This document shows, one piece after another, positions 1-8,040 of a DNA stretch of 64,000 bases. The stretch covers positions 1-64,000 of the forward strand of contig CAJWAR010000005.1 in assembly GCA_913020445.1 (NCBI GenBank), in the 5' to 3' direction. Both the position numbers and the translations under genes were made by a program. Numbering within the stretch: position 1 is the stretch's first letter; every line of letters begins with the position of its first letter. Under the pieces are notes generated by a model. The model was given only the letters and a program-made list of their open reading frames with translations. It had not been told where the DNA came from and searched no databases. The stretch comes from an uncultured Rhodospirillaceae bacterium. Lineage in GTDB: Bacteria > Pseudomonadota > Alphaproteobacteria > Rhodospirillales > UBA2165.

Positions 1-327
1 GTCATTAGCAGACTCTTTTGCATTATCCGGATAATGTCCGCTTTCGGAGGTAGAGCAGACATCGAAAGTCAGAATTTAACGACCATCTTTGGTGAGTTAT
101 GAAAAAGACAAATCCACCACCTGCCGTTTACAAAATCCCATATAGTGGGATTTATGCTTGCCCCCTAAATCAGCATCCTATACACCTAATTCAAAATTCA
201 GGAACTTTTGCTAAAGGACTTGGATTAACTTGAGTAGTGGGTCATGGTATCCACTAAGAAACTTAATCAATGAGGGTGCCGTGCAAACTGAGCACCAAAA
301 CAATTGGGTAACAGGGAGGAATGATAC
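1..327. other. non-coding region upstream of the cupin gene
   Basis: No credible gene is seen in these 327 bases. They are fairly AT-rich and hold one clear inverted repeat at 133-153 (listed separately). A purine-rich GGGAGGA at 314-320 sits 7 nt before the ATG at 328 and acts as ribosome binding site for the cupin gene. The left part may be the tail of a promoter region or the 3' flank of a gene that lies outside the window. Confidence 0.6.
133..153. promoter_or_regulatory. palindromic operator candidate, AAATCCCAT-N3-GTGGGATTT
   Basis: Two 9-bp arms (133-141 and 145-153) are inverted repeats with one mismatch around a 3-bp spacer. The site lies 175 bp upstream of the cupin gene. A near-identical site is present at 36980-37000, upstream of the transhydroxylase-like gene, so the same regulator may bind both. 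The size and symmetry fit a dimeric repressor or activator site, for example IclR or GntR type; the regulator is not identified. Confidence 0.5.
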
Positions 328-1188
328 ATGCCAACGATAGACGACGTTTCAATTATCAACTCGAATACTGCCGAAGCCGAAACAGTCGACTCCGGATTGG
401 CACGGGTAATTTGCAGCGACGATCTGTGCGGCTCCAAGACCCTAACTGTCTACCGGCGGACCGTGTCAGATGGCCGCACCTTCGCACCCGAAGCAGGCGG
501 CGACTACCACCTGGTTTATACTATGGCAGCCTCGGCTGATGGCAGCATCACTTACAACGGCGAGAGCCACGCCTCCGAAGACGGCGCCGGCGTGTTGCTG
601 GCACCAGGGGAGTCGGCGGCATTTGAAGCTGCCGGGTCGGATTTGGAACTGCTGCACATGGTCACGCCCAAACCTCCTGCCGCCATCGAAGAAGGCATGC
701 CCGGGGGACCGGGATACTATTTCAATCGCGAGACTCTCCGCCCGCTTAGTGATGCCAGCGGTGGCCGCGTGCGCCGTTTTTGCGCCGAATCCACGGTTAA
801 ATTGCTCGATGGCAGCCGGCTCACCTCGACCAACGCCATTCAGGCGGGAGAGATGCACTATCGCGAGGGCGGCTCGTCCCCCTACCATCAGCACGTCGGC
901 ACCGACGCCAACCCGGATGGCCCGGCGCATTGCTACATGACTTTCAAGGGCCGCGGTTTGGTCGAAGTCGGCGAAACGTCCCAGGAACTTGAACCCGGCA
1001 CACTGGTGTTTTTTCCGTCCGGCGTGCCCCATCGGCTGCATGCCCATGGTGGCTCGCTCGACTACTTCGAAATTCAGGCCTGGCGAAGCTTCAAGACCAA
1101 CATATTCAGCGAGGAAGAGTTGGGGCTAAGGTGGTACTACGACCCCGAAACGCCGGGTGCAGAACGGGTGGAGTGGGATCAAAGCTAA
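328..1188 (+). CDS. double-cupin domain protein
   Basis: A 286-residue soluble protein with two cupin-like halves. The first (about residues 55-115) has an 'LLAPGESAAFEA' turn but no metal-binding histidines. The second (about 175-255) carries the usual metal motif, 'PYHQH' followed by the strand 'GRGLVEVGE' and then 'FPSGVPHRLHA'. Bicupins include gentisate-type dioxygenases, isomerases and sugar or aromatic acid binding proteins, so the reaction is open. The start at 328 is chosen because GGGAGGA precedes it at good spacing. It is transcribed alone, convergent with the hemerythrin gene, and has a palindromic operator candidate upstream that is shared with the aromatic locus at 37 kb. This suggests a related substrate or inducer, which is inference. 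Confidence 0.8.
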   Translation: MPTIDDVSIINSNTAEAETVDSGLARVICSDDLCGSKTLTVYRRTVSDGRTFAPEAGGDYHLVYTMAASADGSITYNGESHASEDGAGVLLAPGESAAFEAAGSDLELLHMVTPKPPAAIEEGMPGGPGYYFNRETLRPLSDASGGRVRRFCAESTVKLLDGSRLTSTNAIQAGEMHYREGGSSPYHQHVGTDANPDGPAHCYMTFKGRGLVEVGETSQELEPGTLVFFPSGVPHRLHAHGGSLDYFEIQAWRSFKTNIFSEEELGLRWYYDPETPGAERVEWDQS

Positions 1189-1210
1189 CGCGACGGCATT
1201 CTAGAGCACT

Positions 1211-1603
1211 TTATAGATTGTTTTCGGCGTAGATTTTGTAATCCATATCGGCTTCAAGAATGTGATTTTCCCACCATTCGGTTATAAAAGGCGTAAGCTC
1301 GTCAAAATTGGCTTTGCCGTCTTTTAAGAATTCACTGCGCTGACGAAGCAGCTCAGCTTTCATTTCAACGTGGCGGTCATGATGCTCGGCCAGACCGGGA
1401 AACCCGATCTTGGCCATATATTCTTCTTCTCTGGCAAAATGGCCATCGACATATTCAACCAACTGATTAAGCAAAATGCCGATAAAATCATCTTCCAAAT
1501 TATTTTTCTGGGCTTTTTTAACACGATCGACGGCATTGAGTATGGACATGTGATCGCGATCTAAATCTTCGTCACCGACGCTGTATTCGAGTTTCCATTC
1601 CAT
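1211..1603 (-). CDS. bacteriohemerythrin
   Basis: A 130-residue single-domain hemerythrin, which binds O2 reversibly at a non-haem di-iron site. The ligand pattern is visible in order: 'DRDH' near the N-terminus, 'HFAREEEYM', 'HHDRH' and C-terminal 'NHILEADMDY', supplying the five His and two carboxylates expected of the family. The ATG at 1603 ('MEWKLEYS') is preferred over a longer TTG-initiated frame reaching 1687, because the family starts just before the 'W..yxVGD..lD..H' segment and a GGGAA ribosome site lies upstream. Likely roles in this family are oxygen storage, delivery or sensing. The gene stands alone. Confidence 0.9.
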   Translation of the reverse strand: MEWKLEYSVGDEDLDRDHMSILNAVDRVKKAQKNNLEDDFIGILLNQLVEYVDGHFAREEEYMAKIGFPGLAEHHDRHVEMKAELLRQRSEFLKDGKANFDELTPFITEWWENHILEADMDYKIYAENNL

Positions 1604-1735
1604 TTTAAGTTCCCATTTAATTATTTTGGCTATTTTTATTACTCCAATGTAGCCAGGAGAAAATTTAACCTCCTTGATTAAGCTCAAATTACCAATATCG
1701 CTCTAATCCTCATCAATAATGGTTTTTCCGATTTG

Positions 1736-2677
1736 TCACTTCTGTGCTTTTGTTTTGGTAATGGCAAACACACCGATCATGATGATGGCAAAGGCGACCA
1801 AATGAAATATCTCCAGGCTTTCGCCCAATATGACAATAGCCATGACCGTAATGGCCACGAGGCGCAAATGAACCGATCCGCTGGCAACATTCGGGCCCAA
1901 CTTTCGATTGGTGTAGTTCCAAAGTCCAACCGCCGCGACGGCGATAATGGTCCCCGCCCACAGCACCGCTATGATGGTAACCTGATTGAGCTCCATCGGC
2001 CGAATATAAATCGTTTCAAAGGCATAGAACGGCAACAACAGGATGATGCCAAGGAGTTGGATTACATTAAGGGTTAGGACAGCGGGTACGGCCGATGGCA
2101 GTTTTTGCAACAAGACCGCATACAGGGAAAAACCGATAACCGATACGATCATCCAAAGATCGCCTGGGTTGGGCCGTAATCCGGTTAATATCGCCAGATC
2201 ACCCTGGCTGATAATCACCAGCACCCCGATAATGGTGATAAAAGCGCCGGCTATTTGGCCTTTTGTCACCAATTCCCGGAGGACAAGCCAGGACAATGCA
2301 AAGGTTACCGCCGGCTGAATTGAGGAGACGATCGCGCCATTAATTGCGGTGGTGTAATTAAGCGCAATATAAATGGTCGTGTTGCCTAATACGATCAGGC
2401 AAAACGCACAGCCGACATAAATCCGCCATTCCTTTAAAACCAGCAACGCAAAAGGACGAATGTGTTTCAAAGTGAATGGCAGGACAACGAGGGTTGCGAC
2501 AATCCAGCGCCAGAAAGAAAGCCCAATCGGCGGCACGGCCCCATCAATCAGCCGCGCTAATATCTGGTTGCTGCCAAAAAGAATTTGGGAAAAAACCAGT
2601 AGCGAATAGGTCCACAGAAATACACCGCCCCGCGTTTCAATGCGCATACTCGGATTGGTATCATTTGAACTGTTCAT
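1736..2677 (-). CDS. EamA-family (DMT) membrane transporter
   Basis: A 313-residue integral membrane protein with about ten hydrophobic segments arranged as two five-helix EamA repeats (about residues 20-150 and 165-305). The start of repeat one has the family-typical 'LSFWRWIVATLVVLPF' helix; the C-terminus ends in a basic tail. These drug/metabolite transporters usually export amino acids, metabolites or toxic compounds across the inner membrane; the substrate cannot be told. It is the first of three EamA paralogues in this window (others at 4058 and 21916). The ATG at 2677 has only a weak ribosome site. Confidence 0.88.
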   Translation of the reverse strand: MNSSNDTNPSMRIETRGGVFLWTYSLLVFSQILFGSNQILARLIDGAVPPIGLSFWRWIVATLVVLPFTLKHIRPFALLVLKEWRIYVGCAFCLIVLGNTTIYIALNYTTAINGAIVSSIQPAVTFALSWLVLRELVTKGQIAGAFITIIGVLVIISQGDLAILTGLRPNPGDLWMIVSVIGFSLYAVLLQKLPSAVPAVLTLNVIQLLGIILLLPFYAFETIYIRPMELNQVTIIAVLWAGTIIAVAAVGLWNYTNRKLGPNVASGSVHLRLVAITVMAIVILGESLEIFHLVAFAIIMIGVFAITKTKAQK

Positions 2678-2759
2678 TTTTGGCAGGCACTGAAATTACT
2701 GTGTTTGATATTTGCCGGGACATCCCGTAATTTATCGCTCGATTTTGGGGGATTTATTT

Positions 2760-2969
2760 ATGTCACAAATTTTACCACAACAAAAATTACTTTTAGAACT
2801 ATTAATAATGTCCGGCGATATTGGGGTTTCTGATAGCGGCACCCACGAGATATTGGATCGGACGTTAAACGAATGTGTCGACGCCGGATGGGTGACGCTT
2901 TCGACATTTGGCGCCGGGTTTAATAAGGCCAGCATCACCGATCAAGGTCGTGCGGCAGCGGCAAATTAA
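2760..2969 (+). CDS. small hypothetical protein, possibly winged-helix-like
   Basis: A 69-residue protein of unknown function starting at the ATG at 2760 behind a GGGG-rich ribosome site (2747-2751). The sequence alternates helices with a short segment 'GWVTLSTFGAGFNKASITDQGRAAA'-like at the end, a layout common in small winged-helix folds where 'ITDQGR' marks the last helix and wing. It lies divergent from the EamA gene and convergent with egtD. No membrane segment or signal peptide is seen. Confidence 0.6.
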   Translation: MSQILPQQKLLLELLIMSGDIGVSDSGTHEILDRTLNECVDAGWVTLSTFGAGFNKASITDQGRAAAAN

Positions 2970-2982
2970 TTCGGTCCACTTT

Positions 2983-3963
2983 CTATATAGCCGCCATGTA
3001 ATGGATTGAGAAATAATCATCCGCGTCAGTCCATGCTTTTACCGATCCAAAACCAGAACCACCTGCAAGTTCAATAAACTCGTCAATCGAGTATTTATAC
3101 GAATTTTCCGTATGAATGCTTTCGCCTTTTTGAAAATTAAATTGTTGGCCACCGATCTCAATTGATTGATCCAGCCGGCTGGTTAAATGCATTTCAATGC
3201 GCCCAAGGTCTTCATTGTAAAAAGCATCATGCTCAAAGGCCGAAATGTCGAGCAGACCACCCAGTTCGTGCTTAATTCGATGCAACAGATTTAAGTTGAA
3301 TTCTGCCGTGTGCCCGGCGGCATCGTTGTAAGCGTTATTAAGAACATCGGTATCTTTTTTCAGATCGACGCCAATCAACAGATTGCCACTGTCGCCGACC
3401 AAATGGCGGACCCGCTCCAGAAACTGCCGTGCTTCCTCAGGCGTTTGATTGCCGATGGTGGAGCCGGGGAAAAAGGCCAATCGCTGATCGCGATCAGCAG
3501 CGGCCTCTTTGGGCCAGTTTAAGGCATCCGAAAAATCAGCACAGATTGCACCCACGCGTAAATTTGGATAATCGGCGGCAATCTCCTGCACCGTCGCAAT
3601 GAGGTGGGATCTGGATATATCTATCGCCAAATACTCGGCCGGATCAGGCAGGGCTGAAAGCAAGGCCCGGATCTTTAAACTTGATCCACAACCATATTCG
3701 ACAACGATCGAGCCCAGTTCAACCAACGCGTTGATTTCCGCGGCGATCTCATTCATGAGCGCTATTTCGGTGCGGGTGACATAATATTCCGGAGCTACAC
3801 AAATCTGATCAAAGATTTTCGATCCGTTGGCGTCATAAAAAAATTTCGGCGGAATTGTTTTCTGCTGCTGCGACAAGCCAGCCAACACCGTTGCCAGAAA
3901 ATCCTCAGTCTCGGGCTGCAGATCAACAAAATAATCGATGCCTTCGATTTGATCATCACGCAT
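2983..3963 (-). CDS. egtD: L-histidine N-alpha-methyltransferase (EgtD)
   Basis: A 326-residue SAM-dependent methyltransferase that converts histidine to hercynine, the first step of ergothioneine synthesis. Family marks are clear: 'PPKFFYDANGSKIFDQI' near the N-terminus, the SAM-binding 'VVEYGCGSSLKIR', the 'FPGSTIGN' histidine-pocket motif and 'HTENSYKY', which holds the Glu and Ser that contact the imidazole in characterised EgtD. Length matches the family. The expected partner egtB (sulfoxide synthase) is not next to it: the upstream gene is an EamA transporter 94 bp away. So either egtB lies elsewhere or the cell makes only hercynine. The EamA neighbour might move a related small molecule (inference). 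Confidence 0.93.
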   Translation of the reverse strand: MRDDQIEGIDYFVDLQPETEDFLATVLAGLSQQQKTIPPKFFYDANGSKIFDQICVAPEYYVTRTEIALMNEIAAEINALVELGSIVVEYGCGSSLKIRALLSALPDPAEYLAIDISRSHLIATVQEIAADYPNLRVGAICADFSDALNWPKEAAADRDQRLAFFPGSTIGNQTPEEARQFLERVRHLVGDSGNLLIGVDLKKDTDVLNNAYNDAAGHTAEFNLNLLHRIKHELGGLLDISAFEHDAFYNEDLGRIEMHLTSRLDQSIEIGGQQFNFQKGESIHTENSYKYSIDEFIELAGGSGFGSVKAWTDADDYFSIHYMAAI

Positions 3964-4057
3964 ATAAAAGTGGGTCCCCGGAAATGGTATTTTATCCTGG
4001 GTGCAGACTTCCCTGCCCGTTCTTTCCTGTCAAGCCTGGGGCCTATCACGAAACCGT

Positions 4058-4954
4058 CTACTTTGTACCTTTGCGGGCAAAATAAATACCGACAATCACA
4101 ACCAGGCCGCCGGACAATTGCAAAAGACTAAGACTTTCATCAAATAAATACCAGGCAATCATGGCCGCGAGGGCCGGCTGCAGCAAGAGGCCGACTGAAC
4201 CAAAAGCAGCCGGTAAATGGGCTAAGGCATAGGCGATCATACTTTGACCACCGGCATGAGATATCAGTGCCAAGCCGACGAGCATGGCCCAACCAAATAA
4301 AGTCGGGGCAATAAAGCTGTCCCCGGAAATCAACGTAACCGGCACCAGGGCGATACAAGTTACCAGACCCGACCACGTCATTACGGTGGCGGTTGAAAAT
4401 TCAGAGCGCAATCGTGCAACTGTCATCAAATAGGCGGCATAAAACATTGCCGCTACCAAACCATAGGCGTCGCCTAGAAGATGGTCGGGTTTAAACGCAA
4501 AACTGTCACCAAGCAAAAAGGCAACGCCTGCCATCGCACAAATCATACCGACGAGAAAAGTCTTGGTGAATCTTTCACCAAATAGAAAAAATCCGCCCAA
4601 GGTGACAAAGATCGGCGCAAAATTCGCCAGTAACGTGGAATTGGCAATCGACGTTAGCTTGATCGACCAATGCCAAAAAGAGAGATCACCGGTAAAAAAC
4701 AAACCGGCCAGGGCTAGCCGGCCAAAATCGCTCAGCGATTTTGGCTGACGATGAACGGTGTCAATTTTTTTATCCTGTTGCATCCAGAGCCAAAGCACGG
4801 GCACGGCAAAAAATACCCGATAAAATGCAGTTGCACTTGGCCCAAGCTCACTGAGGCGGACAAATATCGGCGCGAGGGAAATTGCGGCAGCGCCGAGCAG
4901 CAGAACAATAACCGCCCGCTGGCCAACTTTTTCGATTTGGTGCAGATCAGACAT
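4058..4954 (-). CDS. EamA-family (DMT) membrane transporter
   Basis: A 298-residue protein with ten predicted membrane helices in two EamA repeats (about residues 15-145 and 160-292). The repeat marker 'FYRVFFAVPVLWLWM' follows the first helix, and the protein ends in a short 'ARKGTK' basic tail. It probably exports a small metabolite. It is on the same strand as egtD and 94 bp upstream of it, so the two may be co-transcribed; that would suggest a link with histidine-derived metabolites, but nothing in the sequence shows the substrate. Confidence 0.88.
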   Translation of the reverse strand: MSDLHQIEKVGQRAVIVLLLGAAAISLAPIFVRLSELGPSATAFYRVFFAVPVLWLWMQQDKKIDTVHRQPKSLSDFGRLALAGLFFTGDLSFWHWSIKLTSIANSTLLANFAPIFVTLGGFFLFGERFTKTFLVGMICAMAGVAFLLGDSFAFKPDHLLGDAYGLVAAMFYAAYLMTVARLRSEFSTATVMTWSGLVTCIALVPVTLISGDSFIAPTLFGWAMLVGLALISHAGGQSMIAYALAHLPAAFGSVGLLLQPALAAMIAWYLFDESLSLLQLSGGLVVIVGIYFARKGTK

Positions 4955-5121
4955 AGGGCCGGGTTATACAGGCAGCGGGGTTGCACTGCTATACTCAAAT
5001 TGTCGGGATACAATATTGAGAACTGGCAAATGCGATCTTGCAGGGGGTTGCCTGGCCCGCTACATACTCGTCAGAAACATTCATCACAGACTTAAGCATC
5101 ATAGGTATCAGGGGAAATTAA

Positions 5122-5367
5122 ATGGTAGATGTTGGCGGCATAGCCAGTGAACGGCTCAGAACAATAATCGAGCGTATTGAGCGCCTCGAAGAAGAAAAAG
5201 CTGCCCTCGCCGAAGATATCCGCGAAGTTTATTCAGAGGCCAAAGCTGCCGGATTTGATGCAAAAATTCTCCGCCAGCTCATTCGTTTGCGTAAACTGGA
5301 TGGCGCTGATCGCCGCGAGCAGGAAGAATTACTGGATCTCTATAAACGCGCTTTGGATATGGATTAG
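5122..5367 (+). CDS. gapR: GapR-family DNA-binding protein (DUF2312)
   Basis: An 81-residue, highly charged, coiled-coil protein. The segment 'ERIERLEEEKAALAEDIREVY' followed by 'KAAGFDAKILRQLIRLRKLD' is characteristic of DUF2312/GapR, the alphaproteobacterial nucleoid-associated protein that, in Caulobacter, encircles overtwisted AT-rich DNA and helps replication. A GGGGAAA ribosome site precedes the ATG. The stop codon is immediately followed by the end of the convergent SDR gene, with no gap. Full length for the family; strong marker for an alphaproteobacterium. Confidence 0.93.
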   Translation: MVDVGGIASERLRTIIERIERLEEEKAALAEDIREVYSEAKAAGFDAKILRQLIRLRKLDGADRREQEELLDLYKRALDMD

Positions 5368-6066
5368 CTAGAAACCTTCCACCCAGGGCCTAACTTCAAT
5401 TTCCCACGACCACGCAGAGCGATGCTGGGTGTGGAGATGGTAATAAGTTTCAGCGATCGCCTCCGGCAACAGCCAGCCATCATCGCCACGACCATCGACA
5501 CGATCTCTTTCAGCGGAGCGGATACCACCATCGACGACGACGTGAACGACATGGATATTTTGCGGCTGGAGCTCTCGCGCCATACTTTGGGCCAGACCAC
5601 GCAGGCCAAATTTTCCCATCGCAAATGTGGCTGATTTCGCAAAGCCTTTTACCCCGGCTGAGGCCCCGGTAAACATAATGGTCCCCTGGCCTGCCGGCAG
5701 CATCAATTTAGCCGCCTCCTGGCCAACTAAAAAACCGCCATAACAAGTTGTCAGCACGGCTTGGCGCACCTCTTCAGGATCAATTTCGGTGATCTCGCCG
5801 CGCACCCGTTGGCTGGCATTAAAGATAACGACCTCCGGGACACCCAAATCCGTGGCAATGGAATTGAAAAGCGACTGAACACTTGCTGGATCAGCGGTTT
5901 CACAAGTATAGGCGACTCCATCAACTTCTTCGACCAAAGCCGCCAATTTATCGATATTTCGCGCCGCCAGCGCCACCTTCATCCCGGCACCGGAAAATTT
6001 TCTCGCCAGCGAGGCGCTTAATCCCGCCCCAGCACCAACAATAACGGCTACCTGCTGATCGCCCAT
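5368..6066 (-). CDS. short-chain dehydrogenase/reductase-like protein, catalytic Tyr replaced
   Basis: A 232-residue Rossmann-fold protein of the SDR superfamily. The nucleotide-binding loop 'VGAGAGLSASLA' is present near the N-terminus, 'NAS' replaces the usual NNAG, and the active-site Ser lies in 'TGASAG'. The usual YxxxK is read here as 'FAMGK': the Lys is kept but the catalytic Tyr is Phe, so normal dehydrogenase chemistry is doubtful. The start at 6066 is chosen over a longer frame to 6084 because an AAGGAGGAA ribosome site lies 5 nt upstream. It could be a reductase with altered mechanism or a non-catalytic NAD(P)-binding protein. Confidence 0.82.
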   Translation of the reverse strand: MGDQQVAVIVGAGAGLSASLARKFSGAGMKVALAARNIDKLAALVEEVDGVAYTCETADPASVQSLFNSIATDLGVPEVVIFNASQRVRGEITEIDPEEVRQAVLTTCYGGFLVGQEAAKLMLPAGQGTIMFTGASAGVKGFAKSATFAMGKFGLRGLAQSMARELQPQNIHVVHVVVDGGIRSAERDRVDGRGDDGWLLPEAIAETYYHLHTQHRSAWSWEIEVRPWVEGF

Positions 6067-6186
6067 TTTATTCCTCCTTATCATTCCTCACACGGTCAAA
6101 AATCAAAACTAAATCAATAACATATGGCCTTAAACCAAGATTCAAGCCTTTGTGACAACAATCACTGCCAATTTTTCGTGATATCT

Positions 6187-6261
6187 GATATAAATATACC
6201 CACATAAAAGATATCACGCCTTTACGAGGTGGTAATATCTGATCTGGTAGAATATCAGATC
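6187..6261. promoter_or_regulatory. cluster of ATATC-type repeats upstream of the flagellin-like gene
   Basis: The spacer before the gene at 6315 carries several related short motifs: ATATCTGATAT near 6181, GATATCAC near 6210, ATATCTGAT at 6235-6243 and ATATCAGAT at 6252-6260. The last two contain the inverted pair ATCTGAT / ATCAGAT separated by 10 bp. Repeated dyads of this kind often form multi-site operators. The region is also shared with the divergent SDR gene at 6066, so either gene could be controlled. Confidence 0.35.
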
Positions 6262-6314
6262 GCCACAAATGATTTTGCTTGGGATGTCACATCCCTTCGA
6301 ATTTGGAGACCAGA

Positions 6315-7442
6315 ATGGCCATCGGGCTCGGCAGTATTGCTGAAATCATAAACACTCAGTTAGCTAAAAACCAAGTCGCCGGTATGAGCTCGTTGGTGAC
6401 AATCACTGAGCGCCTGGTTGAGCGGCTAAATGATCAAAAAGCCGATCAAGCCGTCGATTTTGAAAGCAATGCCGACTATCGGCGTGCCCGCCGGAGATCA
6501 CTTCGGTTGCAAGCCTTCAAAGATAAAATATCGGATAATGTCTCAGCTGCGACAAAGGCAAAAAATGCTGCAAGCTTTATCGAAGTTCATCTAGATAGCA
6601 TGAAATCTGATCTCGAAGCCCTGCTTGGCTCGACATCCGATGAAGATCGGGCCGCGGCGGCGACAGATTTTGATGAGCTTTATAACAATATTAATTCCCG
6701 CGCCAATGGCGCCAATCAATTGGTAAATTATCAAAACGTCAATCTGATTGGCAACACCCATGGCCCGGATTGGAATACCGATACGATCTACACACCAACC
6801 AATAAAACCGGCGGCTTTACCACGATCGAAGGTGCCTATCTTGGCACTGAGCATGAAATCATCGATGCCGATGGCTATGCGTGGCGCTATGACAAAGGCA
6901 ACAATATTTACAAGCAATTTTATAACGATGGCACGAATGTCGCCACCGGCCTAGAATATACCGCCACCGATATGACGGTGCAAAGCATCGACCATTCCGA
7001 TGATAGTGTCACCTTAAGCAATGGCACCGACACGATCACCGGCACCCTTAACCGCGGTGGCCTAGGCGTTCTGAACTCTGAATATTACTCAAGTTTTGCC
7101 GATGATACGGCCGTTCAGGAAGCGATCGACGACATTGACGCCGCAATCATCTACTTTGACACCAATTCCACCCGCCTGACCGCCAACACCTCTCTGTTGC
7201 AGGGCAATGTATATATGATCAGAGAGGAAATATCCCTTCTTGAAAAGGAAATCGCTGATATCGTAACCGTAGAAATTCAGGAAAATGGCGCCAGAAATCG
7301 CGCCGCCAATCTTAAATTTACACTGGCGATCAATAACATCAATCTGGTGTCTCAGAATAATATGGGTTTGATTCAAAATATGCTGGAACTGGCCTCGCCT
7401 CAGGAAAAAGCTCAGGGCCTGTTTGGCATGTTGGGTTATTAG
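6315..7442 (+). CDS. flagellin-like coiled-coil protein
   Basis: A 375-residue protein whose ends resemble flagellin: the N-terminal third is helical ('DKISDNVSAATKAKNAASFIEVHLDSM' region) and the C-terminal third again helical, with 'NINLVSQNNMGLIQNMLEL' just before the end. Between them lies a Gly/Thr/Asp/Asn-rich beta segment (about residues 140-260). Flagellins and hook-associated proteins pair N- and C-terminal helices in this way, while the middle is exposed. It lacks an N-terminal signal peptide, as flagellins do. No flagellar genes surround it. The start at 6315 follows GGAG at good spacing; an upstream in-frame ATG at 6279 is less likely. Confidence 0.65.
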   Translation: MAIGLGSIAEIINTQLAKNQVAGMSSLVTITERLVERLNDQKADQAVDFESNADYRRARRRSLRLQAFKDKISDNVSAATKAKNAASFIEVHLDSMKSDLEALLGSTSDEDRAAAATDFDELYNNINSRANGANQLVNYQNVNLIGNTHGPDWNTDTIYTPTNKTGGFTTIEGAYLGTEHEIIDADGYAWRYDKGNNIYKQFYNDGTNVATGLEYTATDMTVQSIDHSDDSVTLSNGTDTITGTLNRGGLGVLNSEYYSSFADDTAVQEAIDDIDAAIIYFDTNSTRLTANTSLLQGNVYMIREEISLLEKEIADIVTVEIQENGARNRAANLKFTLAINNINLVSQNNMGLIQNMLELASPQEKAQGLFGMLGY

Positions 7443-7993
7443 GTTTTTTCGCCTTTTAAATATTCTTTCAACAACTTGATATGCTGCTGCACGCCGCTCA
7501 TATGCGGGTGAATGGTACTGGCTTGTTCAAACGCCTTGAGCGCAGCACTGTGCCGTCCCAGCGCCGCATTGATGAGACCCAGCCCGGAAAGCGCACCAAA
7601 ATGCCTTGGTTCGAGACGCAGTGTTTGAGCAATGTCTTTAACCGAAGCTCGATAGTCCCGGAGTAAATAGTAAGTCGTTGCGCGTTTATTCCAGCCTTCG
7701 GCAAACTCCGGGTCCATTTCAACCACTTTATCAAAAGCCTTAAGAGCCGCTTTTAGCGCTCCGGCATCCATCGATTTGATGCCAAAATCCATGATACGTG
7801 ATACCGGCTGATTCTTGTTTTCGATCCAGATTTGCCAGATCGAATGTTCAATGGATTTAGCTTCGCCGACAGTGTTGGACTTCGCCAATCCAGCAAATAA
7901 TAAATTGAGCCGTTTATCCTCCTGCCCCGCCTCAAGCGGCAAGGAGATAAACACCATAATCGAAATTAAGATCAAAAAATATAACCGTGTCAT
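7439..7993 (-). CDS. secreted tetratricopeptide-repeat protein
   Basis: A 184-residue protein with a clear N-terminal signal peptide (hydrophobic 'LYFLILISIMVFISLPL' then 'EAGQ') and about three TPR units from residue 75 onward, recognisable by 'ALKAFDKVVEMDPEFAEGWNKRA', 'KDIAQTLRLEPRHFGAL' and 'ALKAFEQASTIHP' type spacing. It should act as a periplasmic protein-protein adaptor. It overlaps the end of the flagellin-like gene by 4 bp on the opposite strand. Similar small TPR proteins are common in alphaproteobacteria and their partners are mostly unknown. Confidence 0.85.
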   Translation of the reverse strand: MTRLYFLILISIMVFISLPLEAGQEDKRLNLLFAGLAKSNTVGEAKSIEHSIWQIWIENKNQPVSRIMDFGIKSMDAGALKAALKAFDKVVEMDPEFAEGWNKRATTYYLLRDYRASVKDIAQTLRLEPRHFGALSGLGLINAALGRHSAALKAFEQASTIHPHMSGVQQHIKLLKEYLKGEKT

Positions 7994-8040
7994 CCGGTTA
8001 TTATGACCGATCTGGCATAATTTCCGCCATCAAATTGATG

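Noticed and set aside
466-1047. Long minus-strand frame opposite the double-cupin gene
   Set aside because: It lies wholly inside a convincing coding gene with a good ribosome site and a known fold; its translation has no recognisable domain.
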